Source: G963717155 sp963717155 (lineage in GTDB: Bacteria; Actinomycetota; Thermoleophilia; Gaiellales; JALYLC01). Taken from it: DNA of 64,000 bases. The position numbers and the translations under genes are program-made. The notes beneath the pieces are model-generated. The model was not told the DNA's origin. It did not search any database and saw nothing but the letters and a program-made list of their open reading frames with translations. Of the stretch, positions 43,781 to 52,418 are shown one piece after another (position 1 is the first letter of the stretch; each line of letters begins with the position of its first letter). The stretch is taken from assembly GCA_963717155.1 (NCBI GenBank), contig OY970326.1:4464001-4528000 (forward strand), read 5' to 3'.

Positions 43781-44595
43781 ACGAGGCTTCCTTCCAGGTC
43801 GGCGGTCGCCCGCTCGACCTCGGCGGCGGCGGCCGCGGGATCCGTCCCCCACGCGAGGCGGGACAGCTTTGCGCGCTCGGAGGGGGCCGCCTCCTCCCAC
43901 TGACGTGTCCGGTTGTCGGCGACGAGCAGGTTCTGCTGTGCGCCGCTGCGGAACGTCGAGCTCGCCTCCCACTCGTGCGGGCGGAAGCTTCTCCCGTCGC
44001 GGCCGACGACACGCACGCCGAGCCCCTCCGCCCAGGCGTGCCGCGTCAGGCCGTTGCGTCCGCTCTCGAGCTCCCACGCACGTGACTTCGTCGCCACCTC
44101 CTCGAAGGCCGCCGACAGCATCAGCGAGCGCGACAGCATGAAGGCGTTCGTTCGGAGGTGCGGGTTGGGAAATGCCGCCCAGCGGCGGCGGCGCACCGGG
44201 ATGACCGAGCGGGGCCGCTCGTACGACCCGGTCGCGCCGACGACGCCGACGCCGGGCGCGGCGAGGGCGTCCTGCAGCGTTCGAAGCCAGCCCGGCGCGA
44301 GGAGCACGCTCTCGGAGTTGAGGAAGCAGAACTGCGTCGCGTCGAATGCCTCGACGGCTGCGGCGTACGTGGGAAGGTCGAACGTCGGTCGCGTGTAGAA
44401 CAGCGAGTCGTACTCGAGCCCCTCGAGCAGCCGGATGTGCTCGGCGGCGTCGTCCGGGCTGTCGAATCCCTTGAACACGACCCCCAGGCGGTGCGGCAAC
44501 CCGGCCGGTTGCGCCTGGTAGGAGGCGAGGAAGCGCTCGAGGGCAGCGACGCCCAACGGGGCCCATACGAGGTGAACGACACAGACGTCCTGCAC
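43777..44595 (-). CDS. Glycosyltransferase-like protein (GT-A fold)
   Basis: 272 aa from GTG 44595, chosen for TACCCT 7 bases upstream; ATG 44625 is in frame. VCVVHLVWAPLGVAALERFL starts the protein, then LGVVFKGFDSPDDA, FCFLNSESVLLAPGWLRTL, where a GT2 metal site would be but with S-E-S, VGVVGATGSYERPR and HLRTNAFMLSRSLML. The tail is charged. It heads the rfbF operon and may transfer the CDP-sugar made by it. Loss of D-x-D leaves the metal-binding mode open. Confidence 0.65.
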   Translation of the reverse strand: MQDVCVVHLVWAPLGVAALERFLASYQAQPAGLPHRLGVVFKGFDSPDDAAEHIRLLEGLEYDSLFYTRPTFDLPTYAAAVEAFDATQFCFLNSESVLLAPGWLRTLQDALAAPGVGVVGATGSYERPRSVIPVRRRRWAAFPNPHLRTNAFMLSRSLMLSAAFEEVATKSRAWELESGRNGLTRHAWAEGLGVRVVGRDGRSFRPHEWEASSTFRSGAQQNLLVADNRTRQWEEAAPSERAKLSRLAWGTDPAAAAAEVERATADLEGSLV

Positions 44596-44602
44596 GCCGG
44601 GC

Positions 44603-44608
44603 AGGGTA
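44603..44608 (-). promoter_or_regulatory. -10 box, leaderless promoter of the rfbF operon
   Basis: TACCCT on the minus strand with a 7-base gap to GTG 44595. Confidence 0.45.
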
Positions 44609-44670
44609 GGGTCCGGGGAGGTCATGCGGCCCGATTGTGGCAGGCCGCGCTCCGCGGACCCGTGGATAGC

Positions 44671-46191
44671 ATGGGGAGCATCGGCGATTCGCCCCCGCAC
44701 GCGAGCGACGCGTCCATCATCGGCCCCGGCGCCGACCTGCTCGACAGTCCCGAGGCCGGAGGCGCCGCGCTTCGCGGGGGTGCGCTCAGGATGGGTGCGT
44801 ACGTTGGCGGCGTCCTGCTCTCGCTCGTGTCCGTACCGCTCCTCGTCCGCCATCTCGGGATCGCTGCGTTCGGCGACTATGCCGCGGTCCTGTCGCTCAT
44901 CACGATCGTCGGCGTCCTGACCGAGGCCGGCCTGATCGCCATCGCGGTCAACGAGTACACGACCACGGCGGCGGACCGACGTCGGCAGCTCATGGCGAAC
45001 CTGCTCGGCGCTCGCATCGTCTTCACCGGGACGGGCGCCGTCGTTGCGGTGATCTTCGCGTACGCAGCGGGGTACAGCGACGCCCTGGTTGCCGGCACAG
45101 CGCTCGGCGGCCTGGGCATCGTCATCATCCTCAGCCAGGGGCTCCTGACGGTGCCGCTCCAGGTCGAGCTGCGCCAGGGCTGGGTCTCCGCGCTGGAGCT
45201 GCTGCGGCAGTTCATCTCGGTCTCGCTGATCGTCGTGTTGATCGTCGTCGGGGCGGGCGTCGCGCCGTTCCTCGCCGTGACGATCCCGGCGGGCGCGATC
45301 ACCCTGGCGATCACGGCGTACATCGTCCGCGGCCGCGCATCCGCGCGCCCGTCGTTCCACCTCGCGGCCACGTGGCCGCTCGTCCGCGACGCGATCCCGT
45401 ACGCCCTCGCGATCGCCCTGAGCGCCGTGTACCTGAGGCTGACGATCGTCGTGATGTCGATCATCTCGACAGGCCTGGAAACAGGCTACTTCGCGACCTC
45501 GTTCCGGATCGTCGAGACGCTCATCGGCATACCCGCGGTGCTGATCGGAACGGCGTTCCCGATCCTGGCGCGCTCGGTACACACGGACGTCGGCCGCTTC
45601 GCGGCCGCGACGGCGCGCATCTTCGAGCTCGGCGTCATCGCCGGCTCGTGGATGGTGGTGTCCGGGGTCATCACCGCACCCCTCGCGATCATGTTGATCG
45701 GTGGCGCCGCCGACCATCCCGCGATTCCCGTCCTGCGGATCCAGTGCTTCGCCCTGGTCGCGACGTTCGTGGTCGTCGCGTGCGGCTACCCGCTGCTTGC
45801 CGAGCGCCGATACCGCGAGGTGCTGGTCGCCAACACGGTCGGGCTCGTGGCCAGCCTCGCGCTGACGTTCGCGCTCGTCCCGGCCTACGGCGCAATTGGC
45901 GGCGCCGTTGCAACCGTGGCCGCCGAGCTCTCCCTCGCCGCCGCCTCCGCCGTGCTCCTCGCTCGCTCGAAGCGCGGGATCCGGCTCCCCTGGGGAAGCG
46001 TTCCGCGGGTGGGCGTCGCCGCGGCCGTCGCGCTCGCAGCCGGCCTCGCGCTCCCGGCGCCGGCCGTCGTGCAGTTCGTCGCGGCCACCGTGGTCTACGG
46101 AATCGCTCTCGTCCTCGTGGGCCGCTTTCCACCCGAGCTTCGCAGCCTGGTGTCGAGGGCGCCGCTTACGGGGCGGTCGCCGCGGCCCTGA
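44671..46191 (+). CDS. wzx: Polysaccharide flippase (Wzx/MOP family)
   Basis: 506 aa, about 13 hydrophobic segments. The N-terminal TM1-2 has LVSVPLLVRHLGIAAFGDYA, the usual start of Wzx-like oligosaccharide translocases. LLTVPLQVELRQGWVSALE and IPAVLIGTAFPILARS also fit the fold. It should flip undecaprenyl-linked repeats across the membrane. ATG 44671 is chosen; GTG 44662 is possible. It is divergent from the rfbF operon and overlaps the next gene convergently by 26 bases. It is the second exporter type in the locus. Confidence 0.85.
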   Translation: MGSIGDSPPHASDASIIGPGADLLDSPEAGGAALRGGALRMGAYVGGVLLSLVSVPLLVRHLGIAAFGDYAAVLSLITIVGVLTEAGLIAIAVNEYTTTAADRRRQLMANLLGARIVFTGTGAVVAVIFAYAAGYSDALVAGTALGGLGIVIILSQGLLTVPLQVELRQGWVSALELLRQFISVSLIVVLIVVGAGVAPFLAVTIPAGAITLAITAYIVRGRASARPSFHLAATWPLVRDAIPYALAIALSAVYLRLTIVVMSIISTGLETGYFATSFRIVETLIGIPAVLIGTAFPILARSVHTDVGRFAAATARIFELGVIAGSWMVVSGVITAPLAIMLIGGAADHPAIPVLRIQCFALVATFVVVACGYPLLAERRYREVLVANTVGLVASLALTFALVPAYGAIGGAVATVAAELSLAAASAVLLARSKRGIRLPWGSVPRVGVAAAVALAAGLALPAPAVVQFVAATVVYGIALVLVGRFPPELRSLVSRAPLTGRSPRP

Positions 46192-47008
46192 GCATCTCGT
46201 GCTTCGACGGATGCGCTTGCCACGGGAGGGCGCGTACCGTCGCGACCTCGTTGAGCGCCGCCGCGATCTCGATCGGGCGCAACGCGCGCCCGGGTCTCAG
46301 ATAGGCGCGCATGGGATACGTCTCGATCGTCACGTCGCGAAAGCCGGCGCTCGTGAGCAGCGCGCGAAGCGCCGCAGGTGTGTAGTGCCCGACATGGTGG
46401 CCGAGATCCAGGTTCGCCCATTGCGCGCCACGTCGATGCGCCTGGACGCTGTCGATGTTCGGAACCTCGACGAGCAGCGTGGCTCCCGGCTTGAGCGCGT
46501 CGCGTAGCCGGACGAGCGCGGCTCGCGGCTCGCTGATGTGCTCGATGACGTGCCATGCGCACGCGACGTCGAACTCCCCACGAGGGAGCTCGACGTCCTC
46601 GAGGAATCCCGCGACGACCGGAATACCGGTGCGCTCCGTGGCGCGCCGGGCGAGGTCGGCGGCGGGCTCGATCCCCATCGGCTCGTAGCCCGCATCGCGT
46701 GCGGCTTCGACGAAGTGGCCGGCAGCGGCTCCGACCTCGAGCAGCTTGCCGCTCCCGACGTAGCGGCGCACGAACGCGATGCGCCGGTCCGACTCGTATC
46801 GCCGCTGTTTCGGATCGGCCTCGTAGCTCTCGCCGCCGGGGTACTCCGCGAAGTACCCCTCGTCGTAGAGCCGCCGGAGCTCTGCGGCATCGCGTTCCGG
46901 GGAGAAGACGAGGCCACACGACGGGCAACGTCGGAGACCAGGGGCGTTCCAGAGGTTCGCGGCCTCGGTCGGGGCGCCGCAGGCCCAGCACAGGATGGGC
47001 TCCGTCAT
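46166..47008 (-). CDS. SAM methyltransferase with zinc-finger-like N-terminus
   Basis: 280 aa. CWACGAP near residue 8 and CPSCGLVFSP near 28 form a four-Cys zinc site; YDEGYFAEYPGGESY follows. The Methyltransf_23 domain has LLEVGAAAGHFVEAARDAGY near 92, MGIEPAA, VACAWHVIEHISEPRAAL and LKPGATLLVEVPN. This pattern is common among O-methyltransferases of polysaccharide loci. ATG 47008; a TACCCT box lies 36 bases upstream and no strong RBS is seen. Confidence 0.82.
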   Translation of the reverse strand: MTEPILCWACGAPTEAANLWNAPGLRRCPSCGLVFSPERDAAELRRLYDEGYFAEYPGGESYEADPKQRRYESDRRIAFVRRYVGSGKLLEVGAAAGHFVEAARDAGYEPMGIEPAADLARRATERTGIPVVAGFLEDVELPRGEFDVACAWHVIEHISEPRAALVRLRDALKPGATLLVEVPNIDSVQAHRRGAQWANLDLGHHVGHYTPAALRALLTSAGFRDVTIETYPMRAYLRPGRALRPIEIAAALNEVATVRALPWQAHPSKHEMLRAAATAP

Positions 47009-47072
47009 GCGCGGACCGGGTTCGTCGAGCGCGGCGATGGCGCAGGGTACAACCGCGGGCGCTACCCCAGCC

Positions 47073-47930
47073 TCAGGCGCCCTTGTCGATCGGCACGTCC
47101 ACCATGTTGCCCCACTCGGTCCACGAGCCGTCGTAGTTGCGGACGTGCTGGTGGCCGAGCAGCTCGCGCAGGACGAACCAGCTGTGGCTCGAGCGCTCGC
47201 CGATCCGGCAGTAGGCGGTGATCGGCTTGCTTCCGTCGACGCCCTTCGCGCTGTACAGGGCGTGCAGCTCCTCGGCGCTCTTGAACGTCCCGTCCTCGCG
47301 CACCGCCTGCGCCCACGGGATCGACGCCGCTCCCGGGACATGCCCGCCCCGCTGCGCGCCCTCCTGCTGGTAGCCGGGCATCGCGATGAGCTCGCCCGAG
47401 TACTCCTGCGGCGAGCGCACGTCGACCAGGACGTCGCTCCTCGAGTCGAGGATCGCCAGGATGTCGTCGCGCCAGGCGCGGATCGAGTGATCCTGCGGCT
47501 TTGCGTGGTACGTCCTCGGCGCCCGCCCCGGCGCGTCGGTCGTGAGCGGGCGGTCCTCGTCGATCCACTTCTGGCGGCCGCCATCCATGATCCGGACGTC
47601 CTCGTGCCCGTACAGCTTGAGGTACCAGTAGGCGTACGCGGCGAACCAGTTGTTCTTGTCGCCGTACAGCACGACCGTCGTGTCGTTCGCGATGCCCTTC
47701 GAGCCGAGCAGACGCTCGAACTCGGCCTGGTCGATCACGTCTCGCACGACCTGCTGCTGCAGCTCGTCCTTCCAGTGCAGCGCGGTCGCGCCCGGCATGT
47801 GGCCGTCGTCGTACAGCGACGGGTCCTCGTTCACCTCGGCGAGGACGACGTGGGGGTCGTCTGCGTGCTCCGCGACCCAGTCGGTCGTGACCAGGGTCTC
47901 GGGCTTGGCGTAGCCTCCGTTGTCGGCCAT
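47073..47930 (-). CDS. Tandem-rhodanese sulfurtransferase (SseA/thiosulfate sulfurtransferase)
   Basis: 285 aa with two rhodanese domains. The N-terminal inactive one includes DDGHMPGATALHW; the C-terminal active one has VDVRSPQEYSG and the catalytic loop AYCRIGERSSHSWF with its Cys near residue 244. It moves sulfane sulfur from thiosulfate or mercaptopyruvate to an acceptor such as cyanide. It does not belong to the glycan pathway by function. It has a proper leader with GAGGA close to the ATG. Confidence 0.92.
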   Translation of the reverse strand: MADNGGYAKPETLVTTDWVAEHADDPHVVLAEVNEDPSLYDDGHMPGATALHWKDELQQQVVRDVIDQAEFERLLGSKGIANDTTVVLYGDKNNWFAAYAYWYLKLYGHEDVRIMDGGRQKWIDEDRPLTTDAPGRAPRTYHAKPQDHSIRAWRDDILAILDSRSDVLVDVRSPQEYSGELIAMPGYQQEGAQRGGHVPGAASIPWAQAVREDGTFKSAEELHALYSAKGVDGSKPITAYCRIGERSSHSWFVLRELLGHQHVRNYDGSWTEWGNMVDVPIDKGA

Positions 47931-47934
47931 CGCG

Positions 47935-47939
47935 TCCTC
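47935..47939 (-). promoter_or_regulatory. Ribosome binding site of the sulfurtransferase
   Basis: GAGGA on the minus strand, 4 bases before ATG 47930; one of the few leadered starts here. Confidence 0.4.
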
Positions 47940-47967
47940 GTTTCTCGGAATGGGTCGTGAACCGCTG

Positions 47968-47973
47968 AAGGTA
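47968..47973 (-). promoter_or_regulatory. Possible -10 box of the sulfurtransferase
   Basis: TACCTT on the minus strand, 37 bases before ATG 47930, consistent with a short 5' leader. Confidence 0.35.
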
Positions 47974-48020
47974 GCACGCCGGCCCTCTGATCCGTCGAAT
48001 TTCTGAGATAAGAACCAGTT

Positions 48021-49038
48021 ATGCAAAACGTCGACCTCGTGATCCCGAACTTCCAGGGCGAGCAGCTCCTCGCGCCGTGCCTCGACGCCGTCCTTGCGCA
48101 GACGTTGCGGCCCGCGCGGATCCTCGTCGTCGATGACGGGTCGACGGACGCCTCGGAGGCTGTCGTCGCGCGCTATCCCGTGCGTCGAGTGGCTGCCGCT
48201 CGCGGAGAATCGCGGCTTCCCCGCGGCGGTGAATGCCGGAATCGCGGCCTCGACCGCGCCGCTCGTCGCGCTGCTGAACACCGACGCGCTGCCCGAGCCG
48301 GACTGGCTCGCAGCGCTCGTCCGGGCGCTCGACGCCGACGCATCGCTCTCGCTGTGCGCCTCGCGCATGCTGTTCCACGATGGCACGGTCAACGCCGCGG
48401 GTGACGGGTTCGACGTCCGCGGGCGCGGTGGCTACAACCGGGGACTGCACGAGCCCGACGGCCCGCGGTTCGACGAGCCCCGCATCGTGTTCGGGGCCTG
48501 CGCCGGCGCCGCGCTGTACCGCCGCGCGCTGTTCGCCGACATCGGGCTGTTCGACGAGGCGTTCCGGCTCTCGTGGGAGGACGTCGACATCGACCTGCGC
48601 GCCGCGCTCGCGGGACACCGCTGCCTGTACGTGCCCGACGCGGTGGTGCACCACTCCCAGGGCGCGTCATCCGGTGAGTCGCGCCTCGCGCTGGAGCGCC
48701 GCAACAAGGCGTGGCTCGCTCTTCGCGGCCTTCCGGCCCCGCTGCTGCTGCCCTTCCTCGCGCTCGTTCCGCTGCGCGAGGCCTACGAGGCGCACGCCGC
48801 CGGCGAGGGCCCGCGCGGCTGGCTCGCGCGCGTGGCGCCGTTCGTCCGCGAGGCGCCGCGCGCTGCGCGCTGGCGCAGCACCGTCGCACGCCGTGTTCCG
48901 ATGCGGACGCTGCTGCCGCTCCTGCTGTCCGAGTCGCAGCCCTACTCGCGGACGGGCGCGAGCTCCTCGCGGCAGAACGCGAGGAACGCCTCGGCGAGCC
49001 GGGACGGCTCACGCGACGCCGGCCGAACCAGCACGTAG
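48021..49038 (+). CDS. Glycosyltransferase family 2 (one frameshift)
   Basis: Rhamnosyltransferase-like GT-A enzyme of about 338 aa once joined. VDLVIPNFQGEQLLAPCLDA and ILVVDDGSTDASEAVV in the first frame; then, after a break near 48178, LAENRGFPAAVNAGIAAS, LVALLNTDALPEPDWLAAL, FGACAGAALYRRALFADIGL and FRLSWEDVDIDLRAALAG. The C-terminal 30 residues overlap the convergent LysR gene by 97 bases and look low-quality, so the true end may be slightly earlier. ATG 48021 has TAAGAA 6 bases upstream, an imperfect -10. Confidence 0.78.
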
Positions 49039-49847
49039 TCGCGGCGTAGCTCGAGGCCCTTGACCCTGGCCTCCTCGACGTAGCCCAGCGCGATCTCGTT
49101 CCGGATCGAGTCGTGCGACGTGAACGTGACGCCCAGGCCCTCGGCGACCGCCGTGACGGCCGACTCCTGCAGCCCGAGCTCGGCGACGATGTCGAGGTCG
49201 CGCAGTCGCACCCCGTGATGGCGCAGCTCGCGCTCCGTCAGCGCGCGGACGCCCGATCCCTCCTGCTGCACGACCATCGGCACCGTCCGCAGCTCGTCGA
49301 TCGTCACGTCGTCGCGGCCGGCGAACGAGTGCCCCGCCGGCACGGCGAGCACGATCTCATCTGCAGCGAACGGCTCGTACTCGAGGCTGCGGTGGGGCCT
49401 CTCGGCTCCGACGACTCCGAGCTCGATCTCGCGCGCCAGCACGCGGTCGATCACGTCCTGCGTCGCATCGATCCGCAACGCAGCCGTCGCCTCCGGATGG
49501 ATGCGTCGGAACCCGACGAGCAGGCGCGGCAGGAGACGTGCGCCGGGTCCGGTGGAGGCGCCGACGGTCAGATGGCCACCGAGCGTGTCGGCCTCGGCGC
49601 GCAGCGTCTCGGAGAGCTCCTGCTCGAGCGCGAGCATGCGTTGTGCCCGGATCAGCACCGCGCGTCCGGCGGCGGTCGGTGCAACCTGGCGTCCCGAGCG
49701 ATCGAGCAGGCGCGCGCCGAGGCGCTTCTCGAGCGAGCGCACTGCGAGCGAGACCGCGGGCTGCGTGACACCGAGGTCGTCGGCGGCGATCGAGAACGAC
49801 CCGCGCTCGACGACCGCGACGAACGCGGCAAGCTGGCGGGTGTCCAC
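48942..49847 (-). CDS. LysR-type transcriptional regulator
   Basis: 301 aa. N-terminal winged helix-turn-helix (residues 1-60): FVAVVERGSFSIAADDLGVTQPAVSLAVRSLE, given here only as its two recognisable parts, F-S-I-A-A and VTQPAVSLAVRSLEKRLG. The substrate-binding domain runs from about 90 (GHLTVGASTGPGARLLPRLL) to the end, with VVQQEGSGVRALTERELR and GLGVTFTSHDSI. CysB/CbbR-like subgroup. The GTG start shares one base with the stop of the upstream dehydratase gene (TAGTG), so it is probably cotranscribed with it instead of divergent from its target as is usual for LysR. Effector and targets are unknown. Confidence 0.92.
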   Translation of the reverse strand: MDTRQLAAFVAVVERGSFSIAADDLGVTQPAVSLAVRSLEKRLGARLLDRSGRQVAPTAAGRAVLIRAQRMLALEQELSETLRAEADTLGGHLTVGASTGPGARLLPRLLVGFRRIHPEATAALRIDATQDVIDRVLAREIELGVVGAERPHRSLEYEPFAADEIVLAVPAGHSFAGRDDVTIDELRTVPMVVQQEGSGVRALTERELRHHGVRLRDLDIVAELGLQESAVTAVAEGLGVTFTSHDSIRNEIALGYVEEARVKGLELRRDYVLVRPASREPSRLAEAFLAFCREELAPVRE

Positions 49848-51737
49848 TAGCGCGTCCGTGCCTGCTCGACGCGCGGCGCGGCCGGTGTCGCGGAGCCGGC
49901 GCGGCGCGGCGCCCGCACCATCTGCAGCAGCAGCTCCTCGGCGGCGAGCGTGTCGCCCTGCGTCGAGAGCTGCTCGAGGGCGTCGATCCGGTCGTCGAGC
50001 CACTCGGCGTCGATCGTCGGGCGGGTAGCGCGCCGCACCTTCGCGTGCGCCGTCGGCTGCACGGTCTCCCATGCCTCGAAGAGGTCCTCGTCGAGCTTCT
50101 CGCCAGGCCGGACGCCGACGATCTCGATCGCGATGTCGCGATCGGGCTCGAGTCCCGACAGGCGGATCATGTCGCGCGCCAGGTCGAGGATCCGCACCGG
50201 CTCGCCCATGTCGAGCACGAAGATCTCGCCGCCCTGCGCTGCTCCGCCGGCCTGGACGACGAGCTGCGCGGCCTCCGGGATCGTCATGAAGAACCTGGTC
50301 ATGCGCCGGGTCGGTCACCGTGACCGGCCCGCCGGCGGCGATCTGACGGCGGAAGATGGGCACGACCGAGCCCGACGAGGCGAGGACGTTGCCGAACCGG
50401 ACAGCGACCGCGACCATCGGGCTGCGGTCCTCGGCGATGCCCTCGACGATCCACTCGCACAGCGCCTTCGTCGCGCCCATGACGGTCTGTGCGTTGACGG
50501 CCTTGTCGGTCGAGATCAGCACGAACCGGGATGTCCCGTGCTTCGCGGCGACGCGGGCGAGCGTGCGCGTCGCGATCGCGTTGTTGCGGATCGCCTCGAG
50601 CGGGTTCGCCTGCATCAGCGGCACGTGCTTGTAGGCCGCCGCATGGAACACGACCTCGGGCCGGTAGCCGAGGAACAGCCGGTCGAGCTTGCCCGCGTCC
50701 TTCACATCGCCGATCACCGGCACGATGTTCGTGACGCCGCGTTCGAGGAGCTCGCGCTCGATCTGGAAGAGGTTCGTCTCGGCGTGGTCCAGCAGCACGA
50801 GGCGCGTCGGGCTCATGCGCGCGAGCTGGCGGCAGAGCTCGGAGCCGATCGAGCCGCCCGCGCCGGTCACGAGCACCACGCGGTCGCGGACGTAGCCTCC
50901 GATCTCGTCCGGGTCGAGCTGCACGGGGTCGCGTCCGAGCACGTCCTCCACCCGCACCTCGCGCATCTGGCGCAAGAGGTTCGAGTCGCCGTCCACGAGG
51001 TCGTGCACCGCCGGCAGCGTGCGGACGGGTACGCGCGCCGTACGGCAGGCGGCGACGATGCGGTTGCGCGTGGCGCCGGCAGCCGAGGGAATCGCGATGT
51101 GCACCTCGTCGGGCCTGCGCTCGCGCAGCAGGCGCGGTAGGTCGTCCGTCGTGCCGAGCACCTTCACGCCATGGAGCCGCATGTGGCGCTTGCGCGGATC
51201 GTCGTCGACCAGGCCGATCGGCGTGTAGCCCGCGAGCCGCGTCGTCCGCATCTCGCGCAGGACGAGGCCGCCTGCGTCGCCGGCGCCGACCACGAGGACC
51301 TCCTTGCCGCCGGGTACGAGCGCGCCCGGTCTCGGCCGCTCGATCAGCGAGCGTGCGACCACGCGCACGCCCGCGAGCCCCATCAGCGTGAGCAGCAGAT
51401 CGAGGACCGCGACGCCGAGTGGGAGGCGCTTGTCGCCGACCGGCGGGAGGATCGCGAACGCGACCCACAAGACGACGCTCGCGAATACCACCGAGCGTGC
51501 CAGCACCTGCACGTCGCGCAGCGAGATGTAGCGCCACCATTTGACGTACCAGCCGGAGAGCAGCAGGATGCCGAGCTTGACTCCCACCACGATGAGGATC
51601 GTGCGGCGCCAGTAGTGGTCGTACAGCGGGGGCACGCCCTTGTCGAAGCGGAGTGCGAAGGCCAGATACCAGGCGCCTGCGATGAGCGCGGCGTCCACGG
51701 CGATCTGCCACAGCCGATGGCGGCGCAGGAGTGGCAC
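49847..51737 (-). CDS. Membrane-bound nucleotide-sugar 4,6-dehydratase (WbpM/CapD/PglF type, one frameshift)
   Basis: About 630 aa. Four hydrophobic segments (residues about 10-120), a CoA_binding_3-type Rossmann part (KEVLVVGAGDAGGLVLREM near 145), and the catalytic Polysacc_synt_2 domain from about 285 with VTGAGGSIGSELCRQLA, HAAAYKHVPLMQANPLEAI and FVLISTDKAVNAQTVMGATK, where Met replaces the usual catalytic Tyr as in this subfamily. After SGSVVPIFRRQIAAGGPVTV the frame breaks near 50308 and continues as MTRFFMTIPEAAQLVVQAGG to the stop. It makes UDP-4-keto-6-deoxy-HexNAc from UDP-GlcNAc. GTG start; TAGACT 6 bases upstream. Confidence 0.88.
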
Positions 51738-51743
51738 CGGGGA

Positions 51744-51749
51744 AGTCTA
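51744..51749 (-). promoter_or_regulatory. -10 box, leaderless promoter of the dehydratase-LysR unit
   Basis: TAGACT on the minus strand, 6-base gap to GTG 51737. Confidence 0.5.
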
Positions 51750-51755
51750 GGGTCT

Positions 51756-52403
51756 CTACCTGACCGACGAGCGCGATTGGTCGCTCGGGCGCGCCGTGAG
51801 CTCCCAGACGCGGGCCGGAGCCAGCAGCTCGGCGGCGATCCGCTGCCACACCGGATCGTGCTGCACGAGGCGTTCGCCGAGCAGGTGGGCGTCCCGGCCG
51901 AACTCGGCTGCCAGCGCCGACGCGTCGGCGCATACGAACGACGAGAGCGAGAAGATCGCGCGCGGTGCCGACGTGCGTGCGAGCACCAGCCTCACGGCTC
52001 CCAGCCCGTCGTCCCCGGCCACGAAGAACGGCCGTTGCGCCGAGCGCTCGAGGTCGGCCCACAGCACCTTCGGACGCTGCGGGGGATTGCAGACCAACAT
52101 GTCGCAGGGCTCGCCCGAGAGCTCGGCGAACCCGCCGATGCGGAGGCGCGCGCGGTGCGGGTCGGGCGCGAGCCGGGCGACGTTCTGGCGGGCGTCGGCG
52201 ACCGCGTAGCGATCCTTGTCGAAGGCGAAGACCTCGCGCGCGCCACGTCGCAGAAGGGCGACGGTGACGAGCCCCGCGCCGCACCCGGCGTCGACGCAGG
52301 TGAGGTCGGTCGGGTCGGGAAGCGAGTCGACGAGAAGCTCGGAGAACGGCGACGGGGCGTGGACGCCCTCCGACCAGTGCAGCTCCTCGACCGCGACAGC
52401 CAT
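51756..52403 (-). CDS. Small class I methyltransferase with N-P-P motif
   Basis: 215 aa. SAM motif CVDAGCGAGLVTVALLRRGA near residue 37, VFAFDKDRYAVADARQN, and CDMLVCNPPQRPKVLW near 103. N-P-P-x is typical of enzymes that methylate nitrogen on bases or glutamine (RsmC/PrmC/MTS-like). So RNA or protein methylation is as likely as sugar methylation. It follows the DegT gene by 15 bases in the same direction and is probably cotranscribed. Confidence 0.75.
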   Translation of the reverse strand: MAVAVEELHWSEGVHAPSPFSELLVDSLPDPTDLTCVDAGCGAGLVTVALLRRGAREVFAFDKDRYAVADARQNVARLAPDPHRARLRIGGFAELSGEPCDMLVCNPPQRPKVLWADLERSAQRPFFVAGDDGLGAVRLVLARTSAPRAIFSLSSFVCADASALAAEFGRDAHLLGERLVQHDPVWQRIAAELLAPARVWELTARPSDQSRSSVR

Positions 52404-52418
52404 CGCTGGTTACGAGCC

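Noticed and set aside
48942..49038. Extra domain at the C-terminus of the 48021 glycosyltransferase
   Set aside because: The last 30 residues are Ser/Arg-rich and lie opposite the LysR end; probably read-through from an indel or a chance overlap.
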